Assembly: GCA_022448765.1 (NCBI GenBank)
Contig: JAKUTI010000110.1
Coordinates: forward strand, 1 to 8,151
Direction of reading: 5' to 3'
Length of the DNA: 8,151 nt
Origin: Pseudomonadales bacterium
GTDB lineage: Bacteria > Pseudomonadota > Gammaproteobacteria > Pseudomonadales > Azotimanducaceae
Below the pieces are notes generated by a model. The model was not told the origin of the DNA and searched no databases. It worked only from the letters and a program-made list of their open reading frames with translations. Each line of letters opens with the position of its first letter. Within the stretch, counting starts at the first letter, position 1. Of the stretch, positions 5,689 through 8,151 are shown piece by piece. Position numbers and translations under genes: made by a program.

Positions 5689-6813
5689 ATGCGCTTTGAT
5701 CTGAGAGACACTCTTGTGGGTATCGCGCGGGGTGCGGTTGCAACGATCGCGCTGTCCGCCTCCGCGCTTGAGAATGGCGATGTATTACAACTCAAGAAGG
5801 AATTTGAGGATGCATTCACCCAATACCAACGATTCTCGAGTGAAGGTGATTTGCCGAACGCGGAGCGTGTTGCCACTTTAGCGCTCGAGTTAGCTGAACA
5901 GATCTATGGTACGGACCATGCCAACAGCGCCGTTCTTTCGTTCAATTTAGCTAAAACGCTTAATGCGTCCCAAGGTTTTCGATGGCGAGGGCTTCGCGTT
6001 GCCGAATTAGCCCTTGCTCGTTACCGAGATTTATTTGGGGATACCGCTGACGACGTCGTGGTGCCTGCGACCCTAGTGATTCAGGTTTTGGCAAAGGGGC
6101 TCCAGGTCGATGTATTTGGCGATGAACAGACCAAGCGACATCGGCAGATGTATGTGTTGGTTGGATTTGCGGAACGCATCGCCAAGCGCAGTAACGACGT
6201 AACCCTGCTGCCCAATTTCTATCAAAACATTTCCAAGATCGGGCTACGCGATAGTCGGCGTTATAGCGTCGAAGCTGAAGATCTGTACGAAGAGATATAC
6301 GGAAAGAACCACGTGCGTACGTTGATTGCTGCGATGAACGCGGCATCGTTTAAGGCAGGTAATGCGCAAACTGATGCGTATGAACGAATTCTTAGGGACG
6401 GCAAGGATGTCGAGGACTTTAGTCCATATCAATTTGCTCTCCACCAGAAACTATCGATTAATTATCTAGAGATCGGCAACGAGGATAAGGCGACGGCGCA
6501 TCTTCAAGCTGCAGGGTTGTTAACGTCCGGAGGCGATGATGCCAACTACACGCCGATCTATAAGAGAGCGGCGATTTACCCACGTCGCGCTCTCGTTCGT
6601 GGCATTGAAGGTTACGTTGTGCTCGAATTTACTGTGACGAGGGCGGGCGGAGTGCGCGATCCTAAAGTTATCGAGGCGAATCCACCCAAAATTTTTGATC
6701 AAGCTGCCATCGATGCGGTACGTCAATTTCGATATATACCGCGAGTCGTCAGTGGTGAACCGGTTGAGGTGACTGGTGTCACTAACCGTATCGCGTTTAG
6801 TTTTGACGGATAA
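5689..6813 (+). CDS. Exported TPR-like protein with TonB C-terminal domain
   Basis: A 374-residue protein. Residues 1-26 look like a signal peptide (two Args, a hydrophobic stretch, then SASA before LENGD). Residues 31-280 are almost all helical with TPR-like spacing, e.g. GDLPNAERVATLALELAEQI (53-72), FNLAKTLN (85-92), SVEAEDLYEEIYG (193-205) and LHQKLSINYLEIGNEDKATA (251-270). Residues 290-371 match the TonB C-terminal domain: YPRRALVRGIEGYVVLEF, GGVRDPKVIEANPP, FDQAAIDAVRQFRYIP. Classical TonB has a membrane anchor and a Pro-rich linker; here both are replaced by a signal peptide and the helical repeat region. The protein may thus be a periplasmic scaffold or TonB-like partner rather than a proton-motive energy transducer for receptor uptake. 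If the signal peptide is not cleaved it would act as an inner-membrane anchor. ATG 5689 has a poor ribosome site (GAG four bases upstream), suggesting translational coupling to the MAPEG gene. Confidence 0.82.
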   Translation: MRFDLRDTLVGIARGAVATIALSASALENGDVLQLKKEFEDAFTQYQRFSSEGDLPNAERVATLALELAEQIYGTDHANSAVLSFNLAKTLNASQGFRWRGLRVAELALARYRDLFGDTADDVVVPATLVIQVLAKGLQVDVFGDEQTKRHRQMYVLVGFAERIAKRSNDVTLLPNFYQNISKIGLRDSRRYSVEAEDLYEEIYGKNHVRTLIAAMNAASFKAGNAQTDAYERILRDGKDVEDFSPYQFALHQKLSINYLEIGNEDKATAHLQAAGLLTSGGDDANYTPIYKRAAIYPRRALVRGIEGYVVLEFTVTRAGGVRDPKVIEANPPKIFDQAAIDAVRQFRYIPRVVSGEPVEVTGVTNRIAFSFDG

Positions 6814-6831
6814 ACGTCGGTACTGATTAGC

Positions 6832-6857
6832 TTCGGTAGATACTCTTTGTACTACTG
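6832..6857. terminator. Weak hairpin between convergent genes
   Basis: GTAG-a-TAC (6836-6843) pairs with GTACTAC (6849-6855) around a TCTTT loop, with one bulged A. The stem extends outward by G-U, C-G and U-G pairs to 6833/6858. It straddles the SDR stop codon and lies 19 bases after the TPR-TonB stop. There is no T-run on either side, so a role as bidirectional terminator is only possible. Confidence 0.22.
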
Positions 6858-7811
6858 GTCCTCTGGGAGAGGTATGCGGGGATCGAATACTTTGGCGAGG
6901 AGCTCGCTTTTGGGTCTAAACGGAAGACCCTTGTTAAGCATCGCCTTCATTCTTGTTTCCGCTTCCAGGTGCACGTAACCGGGATCATCGAGTGCTTCGG
7001 CCAATATGTAAAATTCGCCTGATTGAATGGCGTTAAAAACTAAGTCAGCGCATCGAGACGGTGCCATACCGAACGCTTTGAATCGCTCGGCGATGGGGTG
7101 TGCTTTGGTGTCACTTGGCCGGTTTTCTTTGGGGATACCACCGTAACGCTCTGGCCGGTTCCGTTCGGATGTGACGATGTTTGTCGCGACGGCGTTTGGA
7201 CAAAGGACGTGCACCGAAAGCGCGCCATGAACCTCATTGTAAAGCGCTTCGGTCAGGGCGACGCAGGCGTGTTTGGTGACACCGTAGACACCTTGCGCAC
7301 AACATATTCCGTCTTGCGAGGAGGTTGTCACGACTGCTCCGGGAGCCTTTTGCGACAACATTCTTGGAACAAAAGTTCGTACACAATTCGCAACGCCCTT
7401 GACGTTAACGCCGATAACGAAGTCCCAATCGATATCGCGCGCCGTCAATACACCGCCGCCGCCACCGACGCCGGCGTTGCAGCAGAGCATGGAGATGGGT
7501 GTGTTAGGAAACTCGTTGGCTACTATTTCCTCGAGTGCCGTGACGCTCTCTTCAGATGAAACATCTACAGGGCAGCCGAGTAATTTGACGCCCGCTGCTT
7601 TTGCTGCGGCGCTGAGGTTTTTTTCTGCTAGGTCTATCGCTTTGGTTTCGATGTCTGCAATGACGCCGTGCATACCTCGCGCTATTGCCGCCTCGACCAG
7701 TGCGTAGCCGATACCGGACGCGCCTCCGGTCACGATGGCGATACCACCCGCGAGTTTCTCAATACGAGCATGGGCGTTTTTGTGAGGGGCGGTGTCGTTT
7801 TCTTCGCTCAT
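6852..7811 (-). CDS. SDR family NAD(P)-dependent oxidoreductase
   Basis: A 319-residue classical short-chain dehydrogenase. The Rossmann nucleotide motif TGGASGIG is at 28-35, Asp53 (VIADIE) ends the second strand and suggests NAD(H) preference, CNAG is at 111-114, and VNVKG holds the structural Asn136. The catalytic set is Ser164/Ser165 (VTTSSQDG), Tyr176 and Lys180 (YGVTK), so the enzyme should be active in oxidising an alcohol or reducing a carbonyl. A helical C-terminal extension (about 255-319, ending FDPRIPLPEDQ) makes it longer than the usual 250 residues, as in several SDRs with larger hydrophobic substrates. ATG 7811 has AGGA six bases upstream. It lies 38 bases downstream of the TauD/TfdA gene on the same strand, so the two are likely cotranscribed, and the SDR may act on the hydroxylated product. 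A run of five glycines follows the NAG motif. Confidence 0.93.
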   Translation of the reverse strand: MSEENDTAPHKNAHARIEKLAGGIAIVTGGASGIGYALVEAAIARGMHGVIADIETKAIDLAEKNLSAAAKAAGVKLLGCPVDVSSEESVTALEEIVANEFPNTPISMLCCNAGVGGGGGVLTARDIDWDFVIGVNVKGVANCVRTFVPRMLSQKAPGAVVTTSSQDGICCAQGVYGVTKHACVALTEALYNEVHGALSVHVLCPNAVATNIVTSERNRPERYGGIPKENRPSDTKAHPIAERFKAFGMAPSRCADLVFNAIQSGEFYILAEALDDPGYVHLEAETRMKAMLNKGLPFRPKSELLAKVFDPRIPLPEDQ

Positions 7812-7850
7812 GGATTGTCCTAGTTAGCGTGATGTATGTTTCGGTTGGCT

Positions 7851-8151
7851 CTATTCGAGTGTTATCTGGCCGGGTTGGTAGGTGGTTGCACGAATGTCCG
7901 GCAGCGTGCCAGCCAATTCGGATGCGGGATTTCCAGCGACTCTGGTATGACGCATCACTCTGGGCTGAGAGTAATCGTAAGGCGCGACGCGATGCAGCAC
8001 TCGACGGTTGTCCCATATCGCCAGGTCGCCAGGTTGCCAGCGATGTTCGGTAACTCTGGGCGACTGGGCGGCTAAGTCGAGTAACTCGGCGAGGAGCTTT
8101 TCGGATTGTGCTTCTGTTATGCCCGGGATGCCGTAAGCATGCCGGCCTATG
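7851..8151 (-). CDS. TauD/TfdA family Fe(II)/2-oxoglutarate dioxygenase, C-terminal part
   Basis: The visible 99 C-terminal residues end at a TAG (7853-7851); the rest lies beyond the right edge. HRWQPGDLAIWDNRRVLHRV (36-55 of the visible part) contains the distal iron-ligand His (visible residue 53) after the WDNR motif, and DYSQPRVMRHTRVAG (59-73) carries the Arg (visible residue 64) that aligns with the 2-oxoglutarate-binding Arg of TauD, 11 residues after the His. The HxD motif would be upstream, outside the window. The family hydroxylates small sulfonates, aryloxyacids, carnitine precursors and other substrates, often with release of an aldehyde or sulfite; the substrate here is unknown. 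It precedes the SDR gene on the same strand, consistent with a hydroxylase-dehydrogenase pair. Confidence 0.9.
   Translation of the reverse strand, partial: IGRHAYGIPGITEAQSEKLLAELLDLAAQSPRVTEHRWQPGDLAIWDNRRVLHRVAPYDYSQPRVMRHTRVAGNPASELAGTLPDIRATTYQPGQITLE

Noticed and set aside
7440..7475. GCC-rich run in the SDR region as a possible microsatellite
   Set aside because: It is the codon run for the glycines after the NAG motif, with mixed codons and not a pure repeat; glycine-rich loops at this place occur in SDRs.
7098..7559. Plus-strand open frame of 153 codons opposite the SDR gene
   Set aside because: It is antisense to a complete SDR with all catalytic motifs and has no recognisable domain itself.

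Overview
The window looks like chromosomal DNA of a free-living, moderate-GC Gram-negative proteobacterium. The support is a lipobox lipoprotein, a TonB C-terminal domain protein, Shine-Dalgarno-led genes and close packing with short gaps. The mix of PhyH and TauD/TfdA dioxygenases, an SDR, a VOC protein, a GST and a MAPEG protein resembles marine gammaproteobacterial genomes, but that assignment rests on gene-content resemblance only. I found no tRNA, rRNA, CRISPR array, insertion sequence, attachment site or origin.

Layout. Positions 1-1163 (minus, runs off the left edge) encode most of a sialidase-like beta-propeller lipoprotein. A 174-bp divergent spacer with one short inverted repeat separates it from a plus-strand GST-like protein (1338-2312). 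Convergent to that is a minus-strand trio that could be one transcript: a PD-(D/E)XK nuclease-fold protein with paired cysteines (5052-3985), a phytanoyl-CoA-dioxygenase-type Fe(II)/2-oxoglutarate oxygenase (3899-2817) and a single-domain VOC/glyoxalase-fold protein (2753-2358). A 195-bp divergent spacer leads to a plus-strand pair 21 bp apart: a four-helix MAPEG membrane protein (5248-5667) and an exported alpha-helical/TPR-like protein ending in a TonB C-terminal domain (5689-6813). Convergent to that pair is a minus-strand pair 38 bases apart: a TauD/TfdA dioxygenase (C-terminal 99 residues visible, entering from the right edge) and an SDR dehydrogenase (7811-6852).

How the genes may work together. 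Two of the minus-strand groups join an Fe(II)/2OG hydroxylase to a small-molecule enzyme (PhyH with VOC; TauD with SDR). This suggests oxidative breakdown or tailoring of small organic compounds, with GST and MAPEG proteins as possible conjugation or detoxification partners. Substrates cannot be read from the sequence. The least explained items are the stand-alone iron-sulfur-type nuclease ahead of the PhyH gene, the CxCC/histidine-rich surface of the propeller lipoprotein, and the TPR-TonB hybrid. I see nothing that clearly amounts to a new multi-gene system; the window is mostly ordinary metabolic genes with a few poorly characterised families.
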